From NCBI GenBank assembly GCA_000277445.1, contig AJWJ01000113.1:1-51768 (forward strand): a DNA stretch of 51,768 nucleotides, read 5' to 3'. This document shows positions 32,748 to 44,983 of this stretch, piece by piece; the stretch's first letter is position 1; every line of letters starts with the position of its first letter. The notes under the pieces were generated by a model. That model did no database searches. It saw only the letters and a list, made by a program, of their open reading frames with translations, and had not been told where the DNA came from. The position numbers and the translations under genes are program-made. Source of the stretch: Polysphondylium violaceum (taxonomy: Eukaryota; Evosea; Eumycetozoa; Dictyosteliales; Dictyosteliaceae).

Positions 32748-35365
32748 ATGGGATCATCTTTAAATAAACCTTTGGCCGATAAGGCTACCGATGTGGATAA
32801 TCAAGCATCGATGATATATGATCCATGGAGATATAGAGAAGCTACCAACAATGAACCAAATTCAAAATATACAAAATCAGTAACACATAGAAGAAGAATA
32901 CATAGATTGTCACCATTTGAAAAGCAAAAGATGAAAAATACTCAGAGTTTAAATTTCACTGTCAATGATAATCTATTGTTAAGAGCTGAGGCTGAAAAGA
33001 CAACAAAAGGTGTAAGTAATCGTTAATTATTGATACAATACCATTCTATCTCTCTATTTATACTAATATACACATAGTTTCATTTGAAAAAAACATTTGG
33101 TAAATGGGTAATATGTTTATTTATTGGTATAATCTTAGGTTGTATAGCATATATAATTAAAACAACAGTGGGATTATTACAGGGTTTAAAGTTTCATTAT
33201 ACAAATCATTGTAAATATTATCATTATCATTATCATCATTAAGAATATGTATTAATAACAAAGCAAACTATTGTTAGATATATCAAAGGGAATGCAATCA
33301 TATGCATTTCTAACGTTTTTGGGAATTAATTTATTATATGTTTTTTTATCTAGTGTAATGGTAATTGTTGCAGGACCATTATCAAGTAGTTCAGGCATAC
33401 CTGAAGTAAAAGGGTATCTGAATGGTGTAAAAGTCCCTGAATCTCTTGGATTTAGATCATTGTTTGGTAAAATTGTTTCTTTGATTTTATCTTATTCTTC
33501 AGGTTTATTTGTTGGTCCAGAAGTAAATATATATAATTACAACTAATACCATGAATTAGAGTTTATTAATATCTATTATAAAATAGGGACCTATGATACA
33601 TATCGGATCAGCAGTTGGAGCGGCAATAAGTCAATTTAAGTCATCAACATTTAATATTTATCCAAACATATTTTTACCCTATAGAAACGATAGAGATAAA
33701 AGAGATTTTATATCAGTAGGTGCTGCAACAGGTTTATCAGCTGCTTTTGGTGCACCAATAGGTGGTGTGTTGTTCAGTATTGAAGAGGTCTCGTCGTTTT
33801 GGTCAAGACAGTTGACATGGAGAACATTTTTTTGTTGTATGATATCAACGTTTACTGTAAACTTTTTGTTGCAAGGTATTGGCAGTTCACCCGATATACA
33901 CGACTCTGGTCTACTTACATTTGGCTTCTCTAGACTGTATCTCTACCGATATTCAGAGTTGTTGTGTTTTTGTCTGCTGGGTGTGATTGGTGGATTGTTT
34001 GGTGCTTGTTTTGTCTTTATGAACATTCATTTAAACAAGTGGAGAAAAGAGAAGCTAAAACTAAACCCTTTCTTTAGATTGGGCGAGGCACTGTTGGTCA
34101 CCATTGTTACATCGATTCTTTGCTACTATGCCTCATTTATATTTGGCTGCAGATATCAGTCCAACATCATCATCGAACAATCAGTTTGTGAAGATCAAAC
34201 AAACACCGAGATGGTGCAATTCTTTTGTCCCACTGGTATGTATAGTGAATTGGCTTCTCTCCTCTTTGGTAATCCCGATCAAGCGCTAAGAAGACTCTAC
34301 TCTAGAACACAAAACATGTTTACGTTGCCCTCGTTGCTTGTATTTACACTGTTTTCCTTCTTTCTTTCAATCTGGTCCTCGGGTCTCTGGGTAGCCGGTG
34401 GTCTTTTTGTGCCCATGATGATGGTGGGCGCAGGATTTGGAAGATTGTTTGGTCAAATTGTTGGTCTTTGGTTTACCAATATCGACTCGTCCATCTATGC
34501 TTTAGTCGGCTCTGCAGCCATGATGGCTGGATATTGCCGTATGACGATCTGTATTGTCGTCATTATGGTCGAGCTCACCGAAGGCACCCAATATTTGGTG
34601 CCCATCATCTTGGCGGTAATGATTGCCAAATGGGTCGGTGACTTTTTCAATGAATCTGTCTACGAGCATCTCATGGAACAAAAGTACATTCCCTTCCTTC
34701 AAACGCTCCCACCTCACTCCACCTCTAATATTCGTGTCACCAATGTAATGAGTAAGCTCGTGTCTGTCTTGCCAGAGGTCTGTTCGGTAAGATTGCTGTT
34801 ATCCATACTAAACAGTAATTACCATCATGCATTCCCCGTGGTAAACACTGGCGAGACTGGTGACTCTCGGCTATACAGGGGTTTAATCCTCAGAAATGAT
34901 GTTTTAATTTTATTGAAAAATAGAGTATTCTATCGTGGCTCTGGCGAAGAGATCTATTTGGATGATAATTTTGACTATGAAAAGTTTATGCAAGAAACTA
35001 GTAAAAAACCTCCTTCTCTTTCCGATTTAAATTTTGATCAATTTGAATTGGATTCTTTTATAGATTTAAGACCTTGTATGTATATTCATTTTATTTGTTT
35101 TTATATATTAATATTAATGTCTGTCTCTTTTAAAAATTAATAGATATGAATAGTTCAGGAATTACAATTCATAATACCTTTTCTTTTGTAGAAGCATATA
35201 AATTATTTAGAACAATGGGTCTTAGACATTTACCAGTTAGTAAGTATTATTTATAATATTAATGGAATTATTCAAAACATTATTAATACCTTTAATACTT
35301 TTTTAAAAATAGTTGATATAAATAATGAAGTCGTTGGAATAATAACAAGAAAGGATTTATTATAA
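32748..35365 (+). CDS. CLC-6/7-type chloride/proton exchanger
   Basis: Six exons: 32748-33011, 33078-33210, 33278-33522, 33587-35075, 35144-35239 and 35313-35365; total 759 residues. The acceptor of exon 3 (33277) is the least certain. The start MGSSLNK could be N-myristoylated. The channel core has SSGIPEVKGYLNGV (the GSGIP chloride site with Ser first), GPEGPMIHIGSAVGAA with the gating Glu, and FSIEEVSSFW whose second Glu is the proton glutamate, so an exchanger is expected rather than a channel. Two C-terminal CBS domains end in LRHLPVIDINNEVVGIITRKDLL, matching CLC-7. Likely place: endosome, lysosome or contractile vacuole membrane. The residue before the gating Glu is Pro, where CLC-7 has Lys. 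Confidence 0.88.
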
Positions 35366-35388
35366 TAAATTGTTAATTTTTAAATTCT

Positions 35389-36551
35389 TTACTCTTGAAC
35401 TTTTGGTTGTTGTTCTTTTGGTTGTTGTTCAGCTGGTTTTTTCTTTTGTAAGATTTTAATTGGCTTGTTTGGTTGTTGAGGTTGATTGCCATCTTGATTC
35501 TTTGGTGATTTTGGTGAATGTTTCTTTGGTTGAGTTTGAGAATCTTTTGGTTGTTGGTTGTTGTTATTATTATTGTTGTGTTGTTTGTTGTGATGTTGTC
35601 TATTATTTTGACCTTGACCTTGACCTTGACCTTGATTGTTATTGTTGTTATATTGTTTCTTGACATAGGGTTTCTTGGTATTATTATTGTTATTGTTATT
35701 GTTGCTGTTGTTGTTACTTTCATCATCAATCAACATATCTGGTTGAGGTGGTGGTGGGGGTTGTGGATAAAAACCTTGTGGGGGTGGTGGATGAGGCATA
35801 GCATAGTAAGCATGAGCCATAGAAGGAGGTGGCATGGCATAATATCCATAGGGACCATTGGGTGGTGGATGAGGCATACCATGAGGTGGTGGAGGTGGCA
35901 TGTTATCTTGAATAGTAGCAGAGCTAAACAAGTTGTTTAAAAGAATCATTGCAGATGGATTAGTTGGAGCTTCACCATCAGCAACTGGTTTTTCTTCAGG
36001 AATGACAGCATTGGGTTCAATACTATCATAAATAAGATTCAATTGATTTTGTTTTCTCATCTTTTGTGGATCAAGTGGTTCCTGAACTTTCTTTTGTTTT
36101 GGTTGTTTAGGTTGTTGTTGTTGTTGTTGTTTACCTTGTTGTTGTTGATTATTATTATTATTTTGGTTATTCTTATTATTATAATTAGCTTTTGGTTTAA
36201 CAGGGTTACCTTCTTGATCATAATAGAAAGTAGTATTTAATTTTGGATAAACTTTTCCATAATTACTCAATTCTTGAGGTTTGCCAGAGAAATTATTCTT
36301 TGTGTAGACTGGAACCTTTTTCATTGGATAATTTACAGAATTTGTAGTGTTATACAATGGATGAAGATCAGAGTTTGCACCATTGAATTGCTGTTGTTGT
36401 TGTTGATCTTGCTTTTTACCAATATTTTGTAAAAGTTCCTTTTGTTGCCAACTTAATTCAGTCGATTGTTGAGCAAAATTATTATTATTGTTATTATCAA
36501 TATTGTTTTGGTTATTGTTGTTATTATTATTATAATTTTGTTTCTTTCTAT

Positions 36552-36583
<32 letters not shown>

Positions 36584-39500
36584 ATAACACCATTAATATC
36601 TTCATCTTGTAATTTTTCCCAATATTCAGCAGGATCAGTCATATCTTCATAGGTTGGTTGTTTGAATTTTGGTTTAAATGTTGGATTTGAAAGATTAAAT
36701 ACTCTTTGCTTGGAAATACAAATACCTCTCTTTGGATTACATGTTCCTTCAAGATCAGTGGCACTAAAACAATCTTGATCAAGAATGACATCAATCTTTT
36801 GATCTTGGATAGATGTAACAGTACCATATCTGCCAAAGGGAACATTACCTTTATCTAAAATAGTAATGACTCTATCACCAAGATTAAATTTATCGGTAGA
36901 GTTGAACTTTGAGTTTTTGTTGGCGTTGGCGTTATTCTTTTTATCAAATTGTTTTTGAGACTTGATGACATGATGTCTTTCAATGGCAATGATAGATTCA
37001 TAAGATGATGGTTCGACAACGTGATCGGCACTGGTATGAATAGATACATGAGTAAACATGTGTTCTTTGCCATAGTAGGATTGAATCTTTTCAATGCCTT
37101 CTTTGGTCATGGCAAAGGTACCACAGGGAACGACTCTCTTCTTTCTAATGCCACTGTTTTCAATGAATCTTTGAATGTCTTCAAGGAATTGGTTCTTTTC
37201 CTCTTTGGTCTTAAAGAGGGTCGAGATATCAATGGAACGATCAGTAGTTTCAGGACCACGATTGGAAAACATGGTCAAGATTTGAGGAATGATGGGAAAG
37301 TTGGCCAAATACTCGAGAATTAAATCGAGAGCAGCTTTGCTAAACTCCCATTGTTTTTGAAGGATTCCGTTTCTTTCGACCTCGTATCCACGACAATAGC
37401 CCAATACTTGTTGTTGTCTGCCGCTAAACTTCATATTCAAACCAATGTCAACCATGGGCTTACTGATAAAGAGACCGGCGGTCAAAAGAGAGACGTTAGA
37501 GATGGAGATTTGTGCCATTTTTGCAACTTGTCCAATAGAGTAATAGTCTGTCTCTTCCTTGGCACAGTTGTGGCCAAAGTGGAGGTCAAAGTTTTTGGAT
37601 GGCACTCTGAGATCCAATTGCAATTGATTGTCATAGTGGTTGGTGACGGTACCAATGGCGCCATAGTAGTCCTTTTTAGTGTACAACACTTGCTTGCCGA
37701 GAGGGAATCTCTTTTCAAATGGCAATTCATTGAGTTCCTCAAATCTAGAGTCGGATGTCATTTTGTCATAGGCCACCATCAACTCGATTGGGAAAATGTC
37801 CTCTTCGTCAGAGTATTGTTTCTTTGTTCTGCCGCCAGGTAATGTCTCGACGCCAACCAATTTCAACACGTGGACACATATTGATTTGGTGTCTTCGAAA
37901 CCAAGATTACGCTGTTGTTGCTGTTGTTTCTCTTTGTCATCCTCGGCATACAAATCAATACCTTTACGGAGATAGCCCAATTTCATTTTCTTGGCATTGT
38001 CAACAAAGGTGAGTTTCATAGAGGTGTTGTAGTCCTTGACATACTCTTTGTAGACCTTTTGATGAGAGTTGGAAAAGGCGATAATCTTTGCCTCGATGTG
38101 GTAGGGCCAATTGACATAGCATAGGGTGCCAATCAGAGATTTGAGTGAAAGGAGATCGTGACTCGATGGCGATGGTGGCACGACAACCAAAGATTCTTTA
38201 CGCGACATCATACCCCATACATCGACGACACTGTTCATGTACTTCCATGTAAAGGGAAGAGATTGTAAGGTGGGGAAACCAGAGGGCGACTCGGTGCCAA
38301 CCAAAACATCGGGACAATAACGGAATGGTCTGAGACCATTGTCGTGGTGTGGCAAAACAATGTCCTCGGTTGTAGCACTCGAGTGAGTGATGCTTGGGAA
38401 TATCCTGGTGTTGGGTGACTCGACGTCCATGTCTACGTCGTCGTCATGGTAGATGATAACGGCGTTCTTGATTGTGTTTCTGTTGAGATCCTCTTGGGTG
38501 AATGGATTGCCATTGTGTTTTTCAGCAACCTCTGCAGTGGCATCCAAGAGTCTTTGGTGACTGACAAATCCCAACTCGGCAATACCGTCAAAGTAATGGT
38601 GATCACGGGTATCGATTTCAAACTCTTTTGGATAGAAATCAATGATGGGTGATGCAGGATCTGTCATCAATGGTTGATAACACAATGGCAATAGATCGAC
38701 TGATTGTGGTGGTAATACAGAGAGCAGTTGTTGGAAAGGTGAGATTGGTTCACCATGTTCAAACTGGATATCCAATGAGGCAATGTCTTTGAAATCAGCA
38801 GCCAATGGTGCATAGTAGTGTGGATAGAACCAAGTCCAACTGATGCAACCGTTGTGGTAATAGTTTAATACCCAACTTAGACCCTCGACAAAGGATTTCA
38901 CCACCGATCTCTTAAAGGTTTCAGTGAGCTCTGGTTGTTCTTCTGGAAACTGTGGGAAATAGTTTCTATAGTAGGCATTGTTACTCTCCAAATCCATGTC
39001 TTTTTTCACTTGTTCTGGATCAAGGTCCTCTTTAAAGTGGCTTTTAATTCTTTCGAATGCCAATTTCATCAAATCATTGTTAGTCTCTTCCTCCAAACCT
39101 TCGTGATCCAATACCCCAAGTCCATCTTGTTGATCCTCTTCTTCCTCCTCCTCTTGTTGACCATCTTCATCAATTAAACCAGTTTGTAATTGTTTTTCAA
39201 ATTTAGTTAGGTGTACCAAAAAGATTTGTAATCTGTCTAGATCCAAACTTGCGCCATCAGTCAAATAACCTCCTAGTGATGGTAAACATTTTTTGTAAAT
39301 TTCAAAAATGGTATTAAGACCACCTTTTGATATTTCAAAGAATGGTAAATGAGGTAAAAAGTCATTACCAAAAAATATCATTAATAATATAAAATCATCA
39401 ATAATCTTTTCAAGATCATATCTATTATTTATAAATTAAATATTAATATTTATCCATATCTATATTTCCAAATATATCTATAATTACCCAAAATCTAAAT

Positions 39501-40346
39501 CAGTTCTTAGTTCTAAATCTAAATATTCTCTTAAAAGTGAAATATGTAATAATTGAAAATCTAATTTTCTTTTAGTTGGTTTAAATGAAATTTCTTCACG
39601 TAAAATTGAAAAGTTTGGTTCATGAGTAACTAAACCTAATAAAATTAAATCTGCATCTAAACCATATAAACAATGTGTTTGATTGGGATCCCAATCAGCA
39701 CTGGCTTTATATTTACGAATATAATCAATAATTTTATGTTCACCTTCACCTGGATTCTAATTTTATAGATTTGTTAATAACTACTCTATATATCTTTTGA
39801 TAACTATAATAATAATAATAATAAATAACAACTTACTTCAGGACCAGAGAAAATAATTTGAACTTGTCTCCATGATAAATCTTCAGATATTTTCTTTTTA
39901 ATATAAAATTGAAGAGATTCAGATAAATTAAACATAAATTGAGTACCTGGAGTGATAGCGGTTCTATTGAAAATAACTTCGGGCACAGGTTTACCTTCGG
40001 CTATTAATTGTTGTTTGAGTTTTTCGTCTCTGTGTACAGATAAAAATCTTCTTTGTCTTTGTTGATTGATCTTTGATCTTGGTGCAACACCATCGATTGC
40101 CATATAAAATAATTTTGTAGGTCTAATAGTATGAAATAGTCTGTCTACGTAATTACATACTTTTCTAATCAACTCTTCTTCAGAGAATTCAATTAGACTA
40201 TTTGCAAATTCTTGTGAGCAGGCATGAATGATACCATTCATATCTAAATACAGATTATCATATTCAGGTGGATGTGAATCTAATATCTTTTGTAAAATTT
40301 GTGGATATCTTTCAGATACCCATCTAAAAAATCTTGGAACACCCAT
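35389..40346 (-). CDS. xrn1: 5'-3' exoribonuclease XRN1
   Basis: Three exons: 39837-40346, 39488-39756 and 35389-39421, total 1603 residues. It starts MGVPRFFRWVSERYPQI as all XRN proteins do. Catalytic acidic motifs are visible: YLDMNGIIHAC, NPGEGEHKI, YGLDADLILLGL and FGNDFLPHLP. Later come the PAZ/Tudor, KOW, winged-helix and SH3-like parts of XRN1, for example PLGKQVLYTKKDYYGAIGTVTNHY. The last 450 residues are poly-Asn, poly-Gln and Pro-rich (PPPPPHGMPHPPPNGP), like the disordered tails that bind decapping factors. It degrades decapped mRNA in the cytoplasm and P-bodies. Total length is that of XRN1 rather than nuclear XRN2. The core is richer in C-ending codons than the tail. Confidence 0.95.
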
Positions 40347-41351
40347 ATTAACTTATTCTTGTGATTGATTGATTGGTTGTTGTTGTTGTTGTTGTTGTAA
40401 TAATAATGATTGATGTGATGTTATGTATATAATCTACGAACGATAGTTGTTATATATGTATAATATATAGTAATAATAATAATAAGAATGTGATTGATTA
40501 ATTAAAAGATGTGTAATAATAAAATATAAGATATATGTGTGCACACAAAAGATATAATACAATATCTACAAATCTTCTTTTAAAAAAAAGTTTAAAATAA
40601 ATAATATAAAAAGAAGTTTGGGCCGTTGAAATAAATATATGATATAATGTGATATATAATATAATATAATAAAGGTACACGCACAATACACACTAAACTA
40701 AAAACACTACGACGCGTCGGGTCTTACTAATCCCTCTTTTCTTTGCTATACGAATGTGTGTGTTGTATGATTACACTCTCTATGAAGTCAAACAAGAGTG
40801 TGTTTATCTATCTATCTATCTATGGGTCTAAGTCTATACAAAATGAAGATCCACAGTTTTTTCAAATGAAAAAAAAACAAAAAAAAAAAAAAAAAGAATG
40901 AAAAAAAAAACAACACTTTTTTTGAATTTGAATTTTATTTTTTTTCTCTGATTCTATCATTATTCCTAATTTACAACAACGATAAATATCTCATCACATG
41001 CTCATTTTATTGAGAAATACAGTGAAAAAAGAGTATTGCAGTATTCTTTAACTTGCCCTATGTTAGTCCCAGGACATACTCTTGAATAAAATTTTTGTAT
41101 TGAAAACAATCTTGATTTGTAGGGATGGGTGTGCGCAAATTTCTCGCATGATTTTTTTTTTTTGCAAAAACTTGATTTTTTTTCTCCTACCCCCTACACC
41201 CGCTTTTTCTTTTCAATAGCCATCGCGATCAATACTGTTTTATAGATACCGTAATAGTAGTAATTGTCATCATAGTAATAGTAATCATCGTAATACAGTA
41301 ATAATACAGCAGTCATACCAATAATACCATACCAATATACTATATATTAGG
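40347..41351. other. Divergent promoter, XRN1 / PH-FYVE
   Basis: One kilobase, no exon found. It holds a CGACGCGTCG palindrome (40710-40719), an inverted repeat ACACTCT/AGAGTGT (40773-40779 with 40795-40801), a CTAT tandem near 40805-40822 and long A/T tracts. Confidence 0.5.
40710..40719. promoter_or_regulatory. CGACGCGTCG palindrome (ACGCGT core)
   Basis: A perfect 10-base palindrome in a promoter otherwise nearly free of CpG. ACGCGT is the core of the yeast MCB cell-cycle element; whether dictyostelids use it is unknown. It is about 365 bases upstream of the XRN1 start. Confidence 0.3.
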
Positions 41352-42999
41352 ATGTCATCATCCTATGATGATCAACCCCTCCAAGGGTACATAATAAAGT
41401 TGGGGAAATATGTTAAATCATGGTACAAGAGATGGATGGTGGTCGAAGGTGAATCCCTAAACTACTATACAACAGAGGATAAATCCATACTAAAAGGTTC
41501 AATCCTATTGACAGACATTGAAGAGATCAAGTTGTTGGATAAATCTGAAACCATTAATCAATCTTTATTTAGTATTTTGTCTCATTCTCATAGTAATAGT
41601 AATAATCACCATCATCACCATCATCATCATCACAATAATCATAAGGGTAGTAGTAATACTTTAGGAGGTTTTAGTCATTCTAGTGATTGTGTCGTGAATA
41701 ACAATAACAATGCCAATCATCATATTAATAATAGTAGTGATAATCTAAGGGCATCATTTGTAAATAGTAGTAATAATAATAGTAGTGGTAGTTTATCGAG
41801 TAGTAATAGTTCAATTACATCTGGATTAAGTGGATATTATGAACACAGTCATAGTACAGGTAGTTTAAGATCATCATTAAATGCTAATCATAAAGTTGAT
41901 AACCATTCACATCAATGGATATTTTCCATTAAAGTCCCTGATAGAGTATATATATTTAAAGCTTCAAATGAATTTGATGTAAGTATTATCATTATTACTC
42001 TGGAGGTTATTATTATTATTACATCGATACTAATCTAATTCATATAGATGCATTATTGGATACAAGGTATTAAAAATATTCAAGTTGAAAGAGCACTCAA
42101 AGAGAGTATGATTAAAGAGAATCAAAGAAATTCAAAGAAAATACAATCCAACGATTGGAATCCAACAATGATTAGTGATGAATTGGTTCGAATTAAAAAT
42201 GAATCCAATAAACTAAAGATCCAATATATAAGCAATCAAAAAGAGATTCACAAGCAAATCACAGATTTCAATAAATGGACTGGACTCGTTCAAGATCAAT
42301 TTGAAAGACTTCATCAACAAATCAAAATCACAAACGATCAATATGAAAAGAAAATCACCACTCAAAAAGATCAAATTGACTATCTATTAAAACAACTTCA
42401 ACACTTTGAATACCAAAAACAAGTTCAAATTCAAAATGATTTGGTAATGATTGAGAATCAAAAACAACAAAAACAATCAACTAATAGTCAACAACAAGTT
42501 AATAATAGTCAAACTCAACAACAACAGCAACAATTTAATAATAACCAAACTCAACATTTATCATTAAATTATAGTGAGCTTAACATCACTCTCAATGATG
42601 AATCGTGTAAGGACACTAGTAAATCATGTAATAATATAATTAACAATCAATTATTTCCATCATCAAAAAAACCCTTGAGCTATGTTTCACCTACAGGCAT
42701 AGCATTATGGTTTCCAGATGATACCCAAATGGATTGTCATCGTTGTAAATCTCATTTCACTATTTTTAGAAGAAGAGTATGTGTATTTTATTAAATAACA
42801 ATCTATAAACGTATATTAACATTAAATAATAATCATATAGCATCATTGTCGTAACTGTGGTCTTTTATTTTGTTCCAAATGTTGTTCAAAATATATTAAT
42901 GTCAAAGGTTACATTGGTAAAGCGGTCAGAGTTTGTGAAGATTGTCATGTTATTATTGCTTTAGCCTTCACATCGAAATCTATACATAATAATAAATAA
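41352..42999 (+). CDS. PH and FYVE domain protein
   Basis: Three exons: 41352-41978, 42048-42776 and 42841-42999, phase 0 joins, 504 residues. A PH domain starts at residue 9 (LQGYIIKLGKYVKSWYKRWMVV) and is interrupted by a His/Asn/Ser-rich insert of about 110 residues before its last part (SHQWIFSIKVPDRVYIFKA, then FDMHYWIQGI across intron 1). A coiled coil of Gln and Lys covers about 240-360. The FYVE zinc finger is C-terminal: CHRCKSHFTIF, then RRRHHCRNCG across intron 2, then FCSKCCSKY and VCEDC. RRHHCR is the phosphatidylinositol 3-phosphate site. Expected place is endosomes or phagosomes. Exon 3 is too short for ordinary frame scans. Confidence 0.9.
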
Positions 43000-43142
43000 A
43001 ATATGACAATAACAAGTTTTAAGAAAAAAAAAAAAAAAAAAAGATAAATCTGATCGATCGATGTGTGGGAGATATATGATCTGATGATGATGATGATTAA
43101 GTGTTTGTGAATGATGATAATATCTAGTGATATAATAAATAT

Positions 43143-44332
43143 TTAATCTAAACTTTTAATCCATTCAAAAGTTGAAATCATAATAGCACAGGCGGGTGAA
43201 ACTTTGGCTACTCGAGGTACCATTCCTTTTGTCAAACCTTGCCATCCTTCCTGTTTGATAATCTCTTTGAAATGGTATATTGCCGATGTTGAAACTACAG
43301 GTGGTTTTGTCCCTGATGCAGACGTTGATACCTTTGATTGTTGCACTGTCATTTGAATTCTAGTTTTGATAACGTCGATGGGAGTAGTGACAACGGCAGC
43401 AATGGTGCCCGATGTAGCACCGGCGACAAAGGTTGTTAAAAATGGTGATTTTGTGTGTCTTGTGTAAGAGGGATCTCTTGAAATCATCATTTTCGCTTTA
43501 ATGACTTCATAGTTTGCCCAATAGAGTGCGGAAAAAGGTACGTCTCTGAGTAGAGTCGGTGAAAGTCCTCTCCACAATCCCTTGACACCAACATTCTTTA
43601 TAATGTCTTTAAACAATGTAATTGAATTTAATCTTTTATGATTCTCTGTAACGACACCTTGTGAATTTGTTCTTATCAATTCCAAAGGCGATGTAATAGT
43701 GGCTGATATCACCCTGGCTATGGTTCCCGCTATCAAAGGCACCGTATAGTACCCTTGATCTTTATTTAAAATATATATCTTTTCTTTTAAAAATTCATAT
43801 GAAGTAAAGTATCTATATAAATATTATATATCGAGGGAGAGAGATGAATTAGTATCTAAATCTATCGACACAAATCTACTCCAACTACATACATTGTTGT
43901 ACTTGGTATAGTCATCAACAGAGAGGGTGCCAAGCCTCTCCACAGTGTAAAAATACCTTCATGTTTATAAATCTTTGAAAAGGCATCCAATGTTCCTTTG
44001 AATCTAACTTTATTTGCGTTATGAATAGTACTATTACTTGATGGAATGTGATGTTTATCAACCTGTGTTTGCAATCTTGTCTTGACGACATCCAGTGGTG
44101 TGACAACAGCCGATGTCACGATACCTCCCACTATGGAGGCCAACATCAGCATACCTATCGTTTGCTCATCTATTCCTCTTTTTAAAAACTTTTTATTGCT
44201 GTCATTCGGGATGTTGGTATTGTTGTTGTTGTTGTTATTATTATTATTGGTACTATCACCATATTGGTTGCCACTCAATGGTGCCAATGGTGCCAATGGT
44301 GTCAATGGTGGGGGAAGACTATTGGGATTCAT
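43143..44332 (-). CDS. Mitochondrial carrier, SLC25A39/40 (Mtm1) type
   Basis: Two exons, 43893-44332 and 43143-43812, giving 369 residues. A Pro/Asn-rich leader precedes three mitochondrial carrier repeats with PLDVVKTR, PLELIRTN and PIDVIKTR. The first repeat continues LWRGLAPSLLMTIPSTTIYF with the last residues coming from exon 2, which matches the PATVIYFTTYD region of SLC25A39. SLC25A39 and yeast Mtm1 bring glutathione into mitochondria and affect iron-sulfur and manganese handling. The third repeat ends ACAIMISTFEWIKSL. The only intron lies between repeats, phase 2. Confidence 0.88.
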
Positions 44333-44747
44333 TATTATATATTCTTAGGAATTGCAATATTGCCTCTTTCCTAATTCTAATTGAAAAATGCAAAATCAAC
44401 CCCTTTTCCCTGTTCTAAAAAAAAATTTCAAAAAAATAAAAATAAAATTTTAAAAAATAGTTTTACGTTTGTATGCTAATTATGAATCATCGGGTGGAGG
44501 GTGTGAAGAAGATTCATTCTAGATGGAATCTTTTAATTTTTAAATGTCCCAAGAATCTTTGGATTCCAACCCCCCATTATTAAATTTATCCTAAAAACTC
44601 TTTTTTTTCATTATCATAGGATAGGGCCATTTCATATCTATTGCGTTATGGGAGATACAAAATTTATAAATTTCATTAATTATCTGTATCTCGACATATT
44701 CTCAATATTGAGAATACAATAGTTTATCTCTTGATTTACTTGTTTCG

Positions 44748-44755
44748 TTCCCGCC
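44748..44755 (+). promoter_or_regulatory. E2F-type site TTCCCGCC
   Basis: Exact E2F/DP consensus word 229 bases upstream of the CDC6 start. E2F, DP and Rb homologues are known in Dictyostelium, and CDC6 is an E2F target in animals. Confidence 0.5.
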
Positions 44756-44821
44756 ATTAGTTTTGGAATTTGAAAAAAAAAAAAAAAACACACACAAATT
44801 TACAAAGACGAATGCAAGCAG

Positions 44822-44830
44822 TCGCGAAAA
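44822..44830 (-). promoter_or_regulatory. E2F-type site TTTTCGCGA
   Basis: On the minus strand this reads TTTTCGCGA, matching the TTTSSCGC/TTTCGCG type of E2F site. It is about 154 bases upstream of CDC6, downstream of the TTCCCGCC site. Confidence 0.45.
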
Positions 44831-44983
44831 AATACAATTGTTTTTTAAAAATATAATTGTTTTTTTATGAGCTTTTACAAGAAACTTTATCTCTATAGAT
44901 AGATATTAGGTGGAGTTTGTTCTATATTGTGCGCAGACAACCAACTTGACTGATCGTATGTTACATATATAGAATAATATAAT

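Larger units (their letters stand above)
44333..44983. other. Divergent promoter, SLC25A39-like / CDC6
   Basis: No exon seen. It has an inverted repeat AAGATTC/GAATCTT (44509-44515 with 44526-44532), a C-rich patch near 44570, and two E2F-like sites closer to CDC6 (separate entries). Confidence 0.55.

Noticed and set aside
35460-38652. Many open frames on the plus strand across XRN1
   Set aside because: They are antisense shadows of the XRN1 exon, produced by its biased codons and Gln/Asn/Pro repeats.
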